A DNA stretch of 64,000 nt from Rubrivivax sp. (lineage in GTDB: Bacteria > Pseudomonadota > Gammaproteobacteria > Burkholderiales > Burkholderiaceae). Every line of letters begins with the position of its first letter. Position 1 is the stretch's first letter. The notes below the pieces were generated by a model, which did no database searches, was not told where the DNA came from, and was given only the letters and a program-made list of their open reading frames with translations. Position numbers and translations under genes: made by a program. The stretch covers positions 31,057-95,056 of the forward strand of contig JAEUOZ010000010.1 of NCBI GenBank assembly GCA_016790225.1. The letters run 5' to 3'. Shown here piece by piece: positions 17,691-25,542 of this stretch.

Positions 17691-19634
17691 ATGGCCGGTA
17701 GAGCCCCGCGCACGGCCCCGATGGCCAGCCGCGCCGTGCCTGCCTGGATGAAACTGGACGACTTTCCCCTGCCGAGTGCCACGCCCAAGGCGAGCGACAA
17801 GCCCGCGGGCGCCGCCGTGCCGGCGCGCGGCGGGCTGATCCGACAGGGCAACCTGGCGCCGGGCGCCATCCGCCTCACGCTGTCGCCGGCTTCCGCGCCG
17901 GTGCCGGGTGCCGCATCGGTGGCGACGGAGCCAGCGGCGCGCCCAGCAGTGCCGGCGGCGAGACCCGCACCGGCTGCCCAGCCGGCCGCCCCTTCGGCGG
18001 CAGCTTCGACCGTTCCTTCCGCTGCCGCTTCAGGCGCCGCTTCCGCCGCTGCGCCCTTACCGGGCGCAAGCCCGCGCATGGCGCAGCCCGCGCCGGCCAC
18101 GCCAGCCGCTTCTTCGGTACACCACGCTCGTGTGCCACCTGCTTCGGCGCTGCCGCGCCCGCCAAACCCGGCACCGCCGGGCCCGGCGTCACTCAACCCA
18201 GCATCGGCAAGCCACGCGCCGACGGCAGATGCAGAACCCGTCGCGTCGTCTGGCCGCGAGCTGGTCGCCGTTGCGCCGGCCATGCTGGAGCTGCAGGCGC
18301 TGGCCTTGCGCGAGCCGCGCTTCGACAGCGCCGCCACGGCCGTGCTGGCTGCGCTGGCGCTGCGCCTGGGTTGCGTGCGCGTGTCGCTCGCGGTGCGACG
18401 CGGCGCCCGCTCCTCGGCGCGCATCCTGGCCACCTCGGACGGCATCGACAGCGACAGCCGCCTGGAAGCCATGCGCACGCTCGCCGATGCGGCCGATGAA
18501 GCCATGGACCGCTCGGACCTCTGCGAAGCCCCGCCGCCGCCCCAGGGCGCCGCGATCGCGGCCGTGGCGCACGCCGCCTTGCTGCAGGTGGACGGTGTGG
18601 CCGGCGTGCTGGGCATGGCCTTCGATGCCGAGCCCGGGCTGCGGGCCGCGCTGATCCTGGAACTGCGCCGGCCGCCCGGCGAGGCCGCACGCGGCCTGGC
18701 GCGCGATGCGGCGCTCTTTGTCGGCCCCATTCTGTTGATGAAGGCGCAGCTGGATGCGCCGCTGTGGGAGCGTGTGGACCACTGGATGCGCCCGCACGAC
18801 CGCAAGACGGGCCGGCGTGCGCTGGCACCGCTGACCGTTCTGGGCCTGGCAGCCGTGATCGGCCTGGCCAGTGCCGGCCTGTGGCCCTCGACCCACCACG
18901 TCGTGGCGCAGGCGCGCATCGAAGGCCTGGGCCAGCGCATCATTCCCGCGCCGATGGACGGCTTCCTGCAGTCGGTGGCCGTGCGCCCCGGCGCCCCGGT
19001 CAAGGCCGGTCAGGTACTGGCGCAGCTGGATGACCGGGAGACCGCGCTGCAATCCGAGCGCACGGCGGCCGAGCGCCAGCAGACCGAGCGCCAGTACCTG
19101 GATGCCTTGACGCGCGAGGATGCGGCGGCCACCGAGATCGCCCGCGCGCGCTTCGAGCAGGCCAAGGCGGCCGACGAGCTGTCGCAGGCGCGCCAGGCGC
19201 GCTCGCGCCTGGTGGCGCCCTTCGACGGCGTGCTGATCAGCGGCGATCTCGCGTCCCAGCTGGGCTCGCCTGTCAAGCGCGGACAGGAGCTGATGGTGGT
19301 TGCGCCTTCGCAGGCCTGGCGCGTGGTGGCCGAAGTCGACGAGCACGACGTGACGCTGGTCGCGCCCGGCCAGTCGGCACGCCTGCTGCTGGCGGCGCTG
19401 GCAGAACCCACGGCGGCCTTCACGATCTCGCGCATCAGCCCGGTGGCGCAGCCGGTGGATGGCCGCAACGTCTTCGAAGCCGAAGGCCGCATCGAAGCGG
19501 TCGATGGTGCGCAGCTGCGGCCCGGCCTGCAGGGCATCGTGCGCATCGAGGCTGGCGAGCGCGCGCCGCTGGCCGTGTGGTGGCAGCGCGCGGTGCTGCA
19601 GCTGCGACGCCTGGCCTGGACCTTCATGGCCTAG
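17691..19634 (+). CDS. GAF-like/HlyD membrane fusion protein
   Basis: A 647-residue (if started at ATG 17691; GTG 17661 or ATG 17721 are possible) inner-membrane adaptor. Residues about 30-190 are a low-complexity Ala/Pro/Ser linker. Residues about 195-350 resemble a GAF-type sensory fold (FDSAATAVLAALALRLGC, then a helix-rich block). One transmembrane span follows at about 378-398 (APLTVLGLAAVIGLASAGLW). The HlyD part has a lipoyl half-motif (APMDGFLQSVAVRPGAPVKA), a short coiled coil rich in Gln/Glu/Arg (450-505), the second half-motif (RLVAPFDGVLISGDLASQLG) and a beta-barrel. A cytoplasmic GAF-like domain on an adaptor is unusual. It is the first of four closely packed genes leading to the giant gene. 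I infer it is part of that protein's export machinery. Confidence 0.83.
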   Translation: MAGRAPRTAPMASRAVPAWMKLDDFPLPSATPKASDKPAGAAVPARGGLIRQGNLAPGAIRLTLSPASAPVPGAASVATEPAARPAVPAARPAPAAQPAAPSAAASTVPSAAASGAASAAAPLPGASPRMAQPAPATPAASSVHHARVPPASALPRPPNPAPPGPASLNPASASHAPTADAEPVASSGRELVAVAPAMLELQALALREPRFDSAATAVLAALALRLGCVRVSLAVRRGARSSARILATSDGIDSDSRLEAMRTLADAADEAMDRSDLCEAPPPPQGAAIAAVAHAALLQVDGVAGVLGMAFDAEPGLRAALILELRRPPGEAARGLARDAALFVGPILLMKAQLDAPLWERVDHWMRPHDRKTGRRALAPLTVLGLAAVIGLASAGLWPSTHHVVAQARIEGLGQRIIPAPMDGFLQSVAVRPGAPVKAGQVLAQLDDRETALQSERTAAERQQTERQYLDALTREDAAATEIARARFEQAKAADELSQARQARSRLVAPFDGVLISGDLASQLGSPVKRGQELMVVAPSQAWRVVAEVDEHDVTLVAPGQSARLLLAALAEPTAAFTISRISPVAQPVDGRNVFEAEGRIEAVDGAQLRPGLQGIVRIEAGERAPLAVWWQRAVLQLRRLAWTFMA

Positions 19635-19641
19635 CGCGGCG

Positions 19642-21774
19642 ATGCTGCACTCCCCCGACTGGTACCGCGTGGCCGCGCTGAAGCTGCGGCTGCGCCCGGG
19701 CGTGACGGTGTCGCGCCAGGTCGTGCGCGGCCAGGTCTGGCAGGTGCTGACCGATCCGTCCACCGGCCGGCAGCACCGCTTCAACGAGCCCGCCTGGCGG
19801 CTGATCGCCGCGCTGGATGGCGAGCTCACGCTGGATGAGGTGTGGCGCCGCGGGCTCGCTGCCGACGGCGATGCAGCGGCCACGCAGCCCGAGGCCTTGC
19901 GCGTGGTGGCCCAGGCCTACGCCGCCCGGCTGCTGCTGGGCCGTGTGGCCCCCGACGCGGCGGCGCTGGTGAAGGTGCAGCGTGAACGCCGCGGGCAGCA
20001 GCGCCGCGCGGCCGTCAACCCGCTGGCCTTCAAGCTGCCGCTGTGGAACCCGGATGCCTTTCTGGAGCGCTGGATTGCGCGCGTGGCGCCCTGGATCGGT
20101 CGCCCTGTGCGCCTGCTGGGCTGGGCCGTCGCCTGCCTGGGCCTGCTGCTGCTGATGGCCCACGGGCCGGAGCTGGCGCGCGACGCGCAGGCCCACACCG
20201 GCTCGATGCGCCTGATGCTGATCATGTGGCTGGCCTGGCCCTTGATGAAGGGCCTGCACGAGATGGCGCACGCCTTCGTGCTGAAGTCGCGCGGCGCCCA
20301 GGTGCCCGAGATCGGCGTGACGCTGATGGTGCTGACGCCGCTGCCCTACGTCGATGCCTCGGCCTCCGCGGCGCTGGCCAACAAGCGCGACCGCATCGCC
20401 GTGGCGGCGGCCGGCATCCTGGTCGAATCGGTCATCGCCAGCCTGGCCCTGGCGCTGTGGCTGGTGCTGGAGCCCGGCCTGGCGCGCGAGATCTGCCTGG
20501 CCCTGGTGCTGGTGGGCGGGCTGAGCACCTTGCTGGTCAATGGCAACCCGCTGATGCGCTACGACGGCTACCACGTGCTGGCCGATGCGCTGGAGCTGCC
20601 CAACCTGGCGCCGCGCAGCCTGCGCTGGTGGCAGCTGCAGCTGCAGCGGCGCCTGCTGGGCCGCCGCGAGGCGATCATGACCGATCTGGCCCCGGGCGAG
20701 CGGCCCTGGCTCCTGGCCTATGCGCCGCTGTCCTGGCTGTGGCGCGTGGGCTTGCTGGTGGTGCTGGCGATCGGCCTGAGCCACTGGAGTCAACTGTTGG
20801 GCATCGCGCTGCTGCTGCTGGCGCTGTGGACGGCGCTGATCGGCCCGCTGTGGAAATCGCTGCGCTGGATCTGGCGCGCGCCGGAAGCCGCCGGTCGCCG
20901 CGTGAAGGCCGGCGCCGCACTGGCCACGGGGGCAGCGCTGGGCATCGCCGCGGTGCTGATCCTGCCCGTGGCGGACCGCAGCCACGCGCCCGGCATCGTC
21001 TGGCTGCCCGACGAGGCCTTCGTGCGCCTGCACACCGATGCGCGGGTGGAAGCCTTCCTGGTGGACGACGGCGCCGACGTTGCCGCGGGCACGCCGCTGG
21101 TTCAGCTGGCCAACGAGGAACTGGTGGCCGAGCTGTCGCGCGCGCGCAGCCAATGGCGCAGCGCCCAGATCGAGCGCCTGCAGCGCTTCGACAACGACGC
21201 CGGCCGCACCGCGCTGGCCGAGGACGACATCCGCCGCCTGCAGGCCGAGGCCGAGCGCCTGCAGGCGCAGGTGGATCAGCTGACGCTGCGCTCCGCCGTG
21301 GCTGGCCGCGTGGTGCTGGCCGCGCCGCAGCGCGTGCTGGGCCGCTGGCTGTCGCAGGGTGACCAGGTGGCGCAGGTGCTGACGCCGGGTGCCGCGCGAG
21401 TGCGTGCCCTGGTGCGCAACGAGGACGTGGCGCGCGTGCGCGCGCAGCCGGGCGAGATCGGCGTGCGGCTGGCGCATGACCAGGGGCCGCCGCAGCCGGC
21501 GGTGATCGAGCGGGCTGTGCCACGCGCCACGCGCGAACTGCCCAGCGCCGCCTTTGGCGAACGGGCCGGTGGCCCGCTGCGCACCGATCCTGCCGACAGC
21601 AGCGGCCGCACCGCGGCCGAGGCGCGATTTGTGGTGGACCTGCGCCTGCCCGAAGGCGTGGAGGCCCGCGTGGGCACGCGGGCGCTGGTGAGCTTCGAGC
21701 ATGGCCACACGGTGGCCGCTGCGGTGCTGGCGCGACTGGCCCGCCAAACCTTCCTGCGGCACTTTTCCGCTTGA
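19642..21774 (+). CDS. PqqD-like / M50 metalloprotease / HlyD fusion
   Basis: A 710-residue polytopic protein 7 bp after the preceding gene. Residues 1-100 resemble a PqqD-type peptide-binding fold (VLTDPSTGRQHRFNEPAWRL). Residues about 150-410 form an M50 site-2-protease core: the zinc motif GLHEMAHAF (His206, Glu207, His210) and the partner motif NGNPLMRYDGYHVLAD (301-315, Asp308), among several spans. Residues about 450-710 are a HlyD-type arm with two lipoyl halves (LHTDARVEAFLVDDGADVA; LRSAVAGRVVLAAPQRVLG), a coiled coil between them and a barrel. One chain could thus bind, cut in the membrane and form a periplasmic conduit. I infer that it processes or anchors the giant protein, whose C-terminus has a hydrophobic segment. 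Confidence 0.85.
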   Translation: MLHSPDWYRVAALKLRLRPGVTVSRQVVRGQVWQVLTDPSTGRQHRFNEPAWRLIAALDGELTLDEVWRRGLAADGDAAATQPEALRVVAQAYAARLLLGRVAPDAAALVKVQRERRGQQRRAAVNPLAFKLPLWNPDAFLERWIARVAPWIGRPVRLLGWAVACLGLLLLMAHGPELARDAQAHTGSMRLMLIMWLAWPLMKGLHEMAHAFVLKSRGAQVPEIGVTLMVLTPLPYVDASASAALANKRDRIAVAAAGILVESVIASLALALWLVLEPGLAREICLALVLVGGLSTLLVNGNPLMRYDGYHVLADALELPNLAPRSLRWWQLQLQRRLLGRREAIMTDLAPGERPWLLAYAPLSWLWRVGLLVVLAIGLSHWSQLLGIALLLLALWTALIGPLWKSLRWIWRAPEAAGRRVKAGAALATGAALGIAAVLILPVADRSHAPGIVWLPDEAFVRLHTDARVEAFLVDDGADVAAGTPLVQLANEELVAELSRARSQWRSAQIERLQRFDNDAGRTALAEDDIRRLQAEAERLQAQVDQLTLRSAVAGRVVLAAPQRVLGRWLSQGDQVAQVLTPGAARVRALVRNEDVARVRAQPGEIGVRLAHDQGPPQPAVIERAVPRATRELPSAAFGERAGGPLRTDPADSSGRTAAEARFVVDLRLPEGVEARVGTRALVSFEHGHTVAAAVLARLARQTFLRHFSA

Positions 21775-21781
21775 GCGACGC

Positions 21782-23758
21782 GTGGCCTTGACCGCCAGCG
21801 CCGCGCGCGCGCTCAAGGACCGGCCGCCCCAGGAGGTGCCCTTGCCGGCGCGGCCGGATCTCGCCCCGGCCGGCAGCTTGCCGCCCTTGCCCGGTTGGCC
21901 CGCCGCCATCGAGCAAGCCTGGCAGGACGCCTTCGATCAGCATGCGGCGCAGGGTTTTGCGGCACTGCGCCGTGCAGCAGCCGAGACCCGGGCGCGGCTG
22001 CGCCGATCGCAGCTGGATGGCGAGCCCGGCGCCCGCGCGCTGGGGCTGGTTGCCGCCGGCCTGAAGCTCACGCTGGGGCGCAGTGCCTACCGACAGCAGG
22101 GCCTGGCCGCCTGGCTGATGCTGCAAGGCCGCCTGGCCGAAATGGCCACCGGCGAAGGCAAGACCCTGGCCGCCGGGCTGGCCGCCGCAACCGCAGCGCT
22201 GGCCGGCCTGCGGGTGCATGTGATGACGGCCAACGACTACCTGGTGCAGCGCGACGAGCAACTGCTGCGTCCGCTGTTCGAGCTGCTGGGCCTGGGCAGC
22301 GCTGCCATCGTGACCGCCACGCCGCGCGAGCAGCGCCTGCCGGCCTACCGCGAGCCCATCGTCTATGTCACCGCGCGCGAACTGGTGTTCGATCAGCTGA
22401 AGGACCATCTGGCGCTGTCCGGCGAACGCGATCCGCGCGTGCTGCGCGCCCGCGCGCTGGGTGCGCCCGAGGCCGGGCCCGCCGGGGGTGCGCAGGCCGT
22501 GGTGCCGCCGCTGGAGCAGGCCATCGTGGACGAGGCCGACAGCATCCTGCTGGACGAGGCGGTGATCCCGTTCATCCTCTCGGTTCCCGCGGCGCCGCCG
22601 GACGCTGTGGCCCTGGGCGCAGCGCGGGCGCTGGCGCTGCAGTGCAGCCAGGCCGATCGCGTGCTGCAGCCCGCCCAGCGCCAGGCGCGGCTGACCTCCA
22701 CCGGCAGGCATTGGCTGGCGCAGGCGGTGCCGGCGGGTTCGGCGCTGTGGCCGCTGCGGCTGGCGCAGGAGCTGGTCGAGGCGGCACTGGTGGCCGAGCA
22801 CCTGCTGCAATGCGGGCGCGACTACGTGATCGTCGACGGGACGCTCAAGCTGGTGGACGAGATCACCGGCCGCACCGCCGAAGGGCGCCAGTGGAGCCAC
22901 CCGCTGCACGCGATGGTGGAGATCAAGGAAGGCCTTGCGCCGAGCGCGGCGCTGGTGACGGCGGCGCGCCTGACCTACCAGCGCTTCTTTCCGCGCTACC
23001 AGCGTCTGGGCGGCATGAGCGGCACGCTGCGTGAATCGGCTGGCGAACTGCGCTCGCTCTACGCCTGCCGCGTGGTGCCGGTGCCGCGCACGCGGCCCTT
23101 GCAGGCGCGCTGGCTGGGACGCCGTGCCTTTGTGGACGCCGCGGCGCGGCAACGGGCCTGCGTGGCGCGCATCGGCCAGATGCGGCAGCTGGGGCGCCCG
23201 GTGCTGGTGGGCACGGGCAGCGTGCAGGAGAGCCTGTCGCTGTCTGCCGCACTCACGCAGGCCGGGATCGATCACCAGGTACTCAATGCGCTTCAGGATG
23301 CGCACGAGGCGGCCCGTGTGGCGCGCGCCGGCGAGGCCGCCTGCGTGACCGTGACCACCAACATGGCCGGGCGCGGCACGGATATCGGCCTGACGCAGCA
23401 GGCGCTGGCGGCCGGCGGCCTGCACGTGATCCTGGCGCTGAGCAACCGCAGCCGCCGCATCGACCGCCAGCTGGCCGGCCGCTGTGGCCGGCAAGGCGAG
23501 CCCGGGTCTGCCGAAACCCTGCTGAGCCTGGACGATGCCGTGATCGTGCAGGGTGTGCCAGGCTGGCTGCGCCGGTCGCTGGGCCGCCTGGTTCGGGCTG
23601 TTCGGGCGTCCGGCGAGCTGCCGCTGGCCTGCGCGGCGGCACTGCATACGCTGGCGCAGCGCCGCGCCGAGTGGCGCGAGCGGCTGCTGCGGCGCGATCT
23701 GAAACTCATCGATGAAGGGCAGGGCGAGCAACTGGCCTTTGCGGGGCGCCCCGAGTAG
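21782..23758 (+). CDS. Shortened SecA-like ATPase
   Basis: A 658-residue SecA homologue (canonical SecA is about 850-900). Conserved motor motifs: MATGEGKTLA (Walker A, 121-130), TANDYLVQRD, VDEADSILLDEAVIPFI (a literal DEAD, 250-253), EITGRTAEGRQWSHPLHAM, YQRLGGMSGTL, VLVGTGSVQESL, TTNMAGRGTDIGL, and SRRIDRQLAGRCGRQGEPGS. After the last motif only about 75 residues remain, ending within the helical scaffold (LAQRRAEWRERLLRRDL). The helical wing domain and the zinc-binding SecB/lipid linker are absent. The GTG at 21782, 8 nt after the preceding stop, is preferred; an ATG at 21701 would overlap that gene by 74 nt. Being tied to HlyD, M50 and giant-protein genes, it is probably a dedicated export motor rather than the housekeeping SecA. 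Confidence 0.88.
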   Translation: MALTASAARALKDRPPQEVPLPARPDLAPAGSLPPLPGWPAAIEQAWQDAFDQHAAQGFAALRRAAAETRARLRRSQLDGEPGARALGLVAAGLKLTLGRSAYRQQGLAAWLMLQGRLAEMATGEGKTLAAGLAAATAALAGLRVHVMTANDYLVQRDEQLLRPLFELLGLGSAAIVTATPREQRLPAYREPIVYVTARELVFDQLKDHLALSGERDPRVLRARALGAPEAGPAGGAQAVVPPLEQAIVDEADSILLDEAVIPFILSVPAAPPDAVALGAARALALQCSQADRVLQPAQRQARLTSTGRHWLAQAVPAGSALWPLRLAQELVEAALVAEHLLQCGRDYVIVDGTLKLVDEITGRTAEGRQWSHPLHAMVEIKEGLAPSAALVTAARLTYQRFFPRYQRLGGMSGTLRESAGELRSLYACRVVPVPRTRPLQARWLGRRAFVDAAARQRACVARIGQMRQLGRPVLVGTGSVQESLSLSAALTQAGIDHQVLNALQDAHEAARVARAGEAACVTVTTNMAGRGTDIGLTQQALAAGGLHVILALSNRSRRIDRQLAGRCGRQGEPGSAETLLSLDDAVIVQGVPGWLRRSLGRLVRAVRASGELPLACAAALHTLAQRRAEWRERLLRRDLKLIDEGQGEQLAFAGRPE

Positions 23759-23912
23759 CCCGGGTGCCGCCGCGCAGAGCACGCGGTATCCGCTGCCATG
23801 CACCGAAATGTGACACCCGACGGCGCCTTTTTCGGCGGACCGCGGCGGCCCGGCGAGCGGCCCAATCTCCCTTACGCAGCCAGGTCTCATCCACGGGTCC
23901 GACGGCGCTCGC

Positions 23913-25523
23913 ATGAACCTCGAAGAACTCATCCTCCATCGCCGTTGCATCCCCTTGTCGCCCGAGGCGCTGGCGCGCTGGCGTGGCGAACCGGTGATCC
24001 ATCGAAAAACCCGGATGCCCTATGCGGCGCTGACCGTCGCGCTGTGTGCGCCCGGCCTGGTGAACTCGCAGGGCGCCACCTCGATGCCGTCTCGGCCGGC
24101 GTCCCTGCCGGCCGGCTCCCCGCCACCGGCCTCGCTGCCCTCGGCATCCCGGCCGGCGGCGGCCGCCTCACCGATGGCCGTGCCGGCCGTGAACCAGCTG
24201 GATTGCCTGATCCAGCCCAGCCAGACCGTGCAGGTCGGCACGGCTTCGGCCGGGGTGGTGCAGAGCGTCAAGGCCGAGCGTGGCGACTATGTGCGCCGCG
24301 GCCAGGTGCTGGTGCAGATGGAAGCGCAGGTGGAACGCGCGGCGCTGGCGATGGCCCAGGAGAAGGCCACGCAGGCGGGCGAGATGGTCGCCACGCGCGG
24401 TGCCAGCGATCTGGCCCAGCGCGAGCTGGACCGCGCCGCCGATCTGCTGAAGGAAAACTTCGTCTCCCGCACCTTCTTCGATCGCCAGCGTGCCGAGCTG
24501 GAAGTGGCCAACGGCCGCGGCCAGCAGGCCGAAGAGCGCCGCCGCCTGGCCGCGCGCGAGGTGCAGCTGGCAACGGCGCAGCTGGCGCAGCGCACGGTGA
24601 GCTCGCCCATCGATGGCGTGGTGGTGGAGCGTCATGTCGGCCCTGGCGAATATGTGGAACAGAAGCCGGTGATGCGCATCGCGCAGATCGACCCGCTGCG
24701 GGTGGATGTGCTGGTACCAGCGGCCGTTTTCGGCCAGGTGGCCGTGGGCAGCACCGTGCCGGTGACGCCCGAACTGCTGCAGCGCCAGCCGCACAAGGCC
24801 GTGATCACCGGTGTGGACCGCGTGATCGATGCGGCCAGCCACACCTTCCGGGTGCGCCTGGAGCTGCCCAATCCCGGCGGGCGCCTGCCGCCCGGCCTGC
24901 GCTGCAAGGCCGACATGGCGGCCGCCCTCGGCATGGCACCGTCCGGCAAGGATCTGCACGAGCAGCTGGGCGCGTCGACGCCGGATGCCGTTGTCGTTGC
25001 GCGCACAGCATCGCTCAAGCCGGCGCGGCATGTGGAGCGCGTGCCGGCCGCCTTGCCGCCCGTGACGGCGACGCCCCGCGGGCCATCGGATACCGCCGCA
25101 GCAAGCCTCCAACGGCCGCAGCGCGGAGAGGGCGCCCTGGCGCTGCAGCCGCTGGGGGTGCCGCTGGCGGCACCGGACCGCGGCCCGGCAGCGGCCGTGG
25201 CCGCGACAGCGACGCCGCAGCCGGCTCCCATGCGGGCGGTGCAGCCGCCCGTCCAGCGGCAGGCCCCCAACGAGTTCCTGCGCTTCGAGCGGCAGCAGAT
25301 GGCGCTGATCGAAGCGCCGGTGCCGGCCTTGCCGACTCGGCTGGCGACTCACACGCACTACGATCCGCCGCTCAGCGAGGCCGAGCTTGAACTGGCGGCC
25401 TACCGGCCCAGACTGCGCCTGGCCTGGCCCGCCGCAGCGCCGGCCCGGCAGCTGGCTTCGCGGGCGCGGCCGGCGAAGCACCAGGGCACGCAGCTCGCGC
25501 AGCTGAATCCTGCCGCACGCTGA
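23913..25523 (+). CDS. RND-type periplasmic adaptor (HlyD/MFP family)
   Basis: A 536-residue periplasmic adaptor. A hydrophobic stretch (PYAALTVALCAPGLVNSQGA, about 36-55) after RKTR may be a signal or anchor. A Pro/Ser/Ala linker follows, then the first lipoyl half (GVVQSVKAERGDYVRRGQVL, about 114-133), a coiled coil (about 140-225), the second half (SSPIDGVVVERHVGPGEYV, about 230-248) and a barrel to about 345. The last about 190 residues form a Pro/Ala-rich extension absent from ordinary adaptors. A 154-bp spacer without a gene separates it from the SecA-like gene and may hold a promoter. The giant gene begins 19 bp after its stop. No RND pump gene is adjacent, so it is inferred to serve the giant protein's export. 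Confidence 0.85.
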   Translation: MNLEELILHRRCIPLSPEALARWRGEPVIHRKTRMPYAALTVALCAPGLVNSQGATSMPSRPASLPAGSPPPASLPSASRPAAAASPMAVPAVNQLDCLIQPSQTVQVGTASAGVVQSVKAERGDYVRRGQVLVQMEAQVERAALAMAQEKATQAGEMVATRGASDLAQRELDRAADLLKENFVSRTFFDRQRAELEVANGRGQQAEERRRLAAREVQLATAQLAQRTVSSPIDGVVVERHVGPGEYVEQKPVMRIAQIDPLRVDVLVPAAVFGQVAVGSTVPVTPELLQRQPHKAVITGVDRVIDAASHTFRVRLELPNPGGRLPPGLRCKADMAAALGMAPSGKDLHEQLGASTPDAVVVARTASLKPARHVERVPAALPPVTATPRGPSDTAAASLQRPQRGEGALALQPLGVPLAAPDRGPAAAVAATATPQPAPMRAVQPPVQRQAPNEFLRFERQQMALIEAPVPALPTRLATHTHYDPPLSEAELELAAYRPRLRLAWPAAAPARQLASRARPAKHQGTQLAQLNPAAR

Positions 25524-25542
25524 AGTCGGCACTGCCGGCACC

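Noticed and set aside
21701..21781. ATG start for the SecA-like gene at 21701
   Set aside because: It would overlap the preceding gene by 74 nt and add Trp/Cys-rich sequence unlike SecA; the GTG at 21782 fits better.
21782..23758. Housekeeping SecA
   Set aside because: It lacks the wing domain and zinc-binding tail, is about 200 residues short, and lies with HlyD/M50 genes rather than in a typical secA context.
20675..23950. 1,091-codon minus-strand open frame opposite the M50 and SecA-like genes
   Set aside because: The plus strand carries unmistakable protease and SecA motifs; the antisense product is low-complexity Arg/Pro/Ala sequence.
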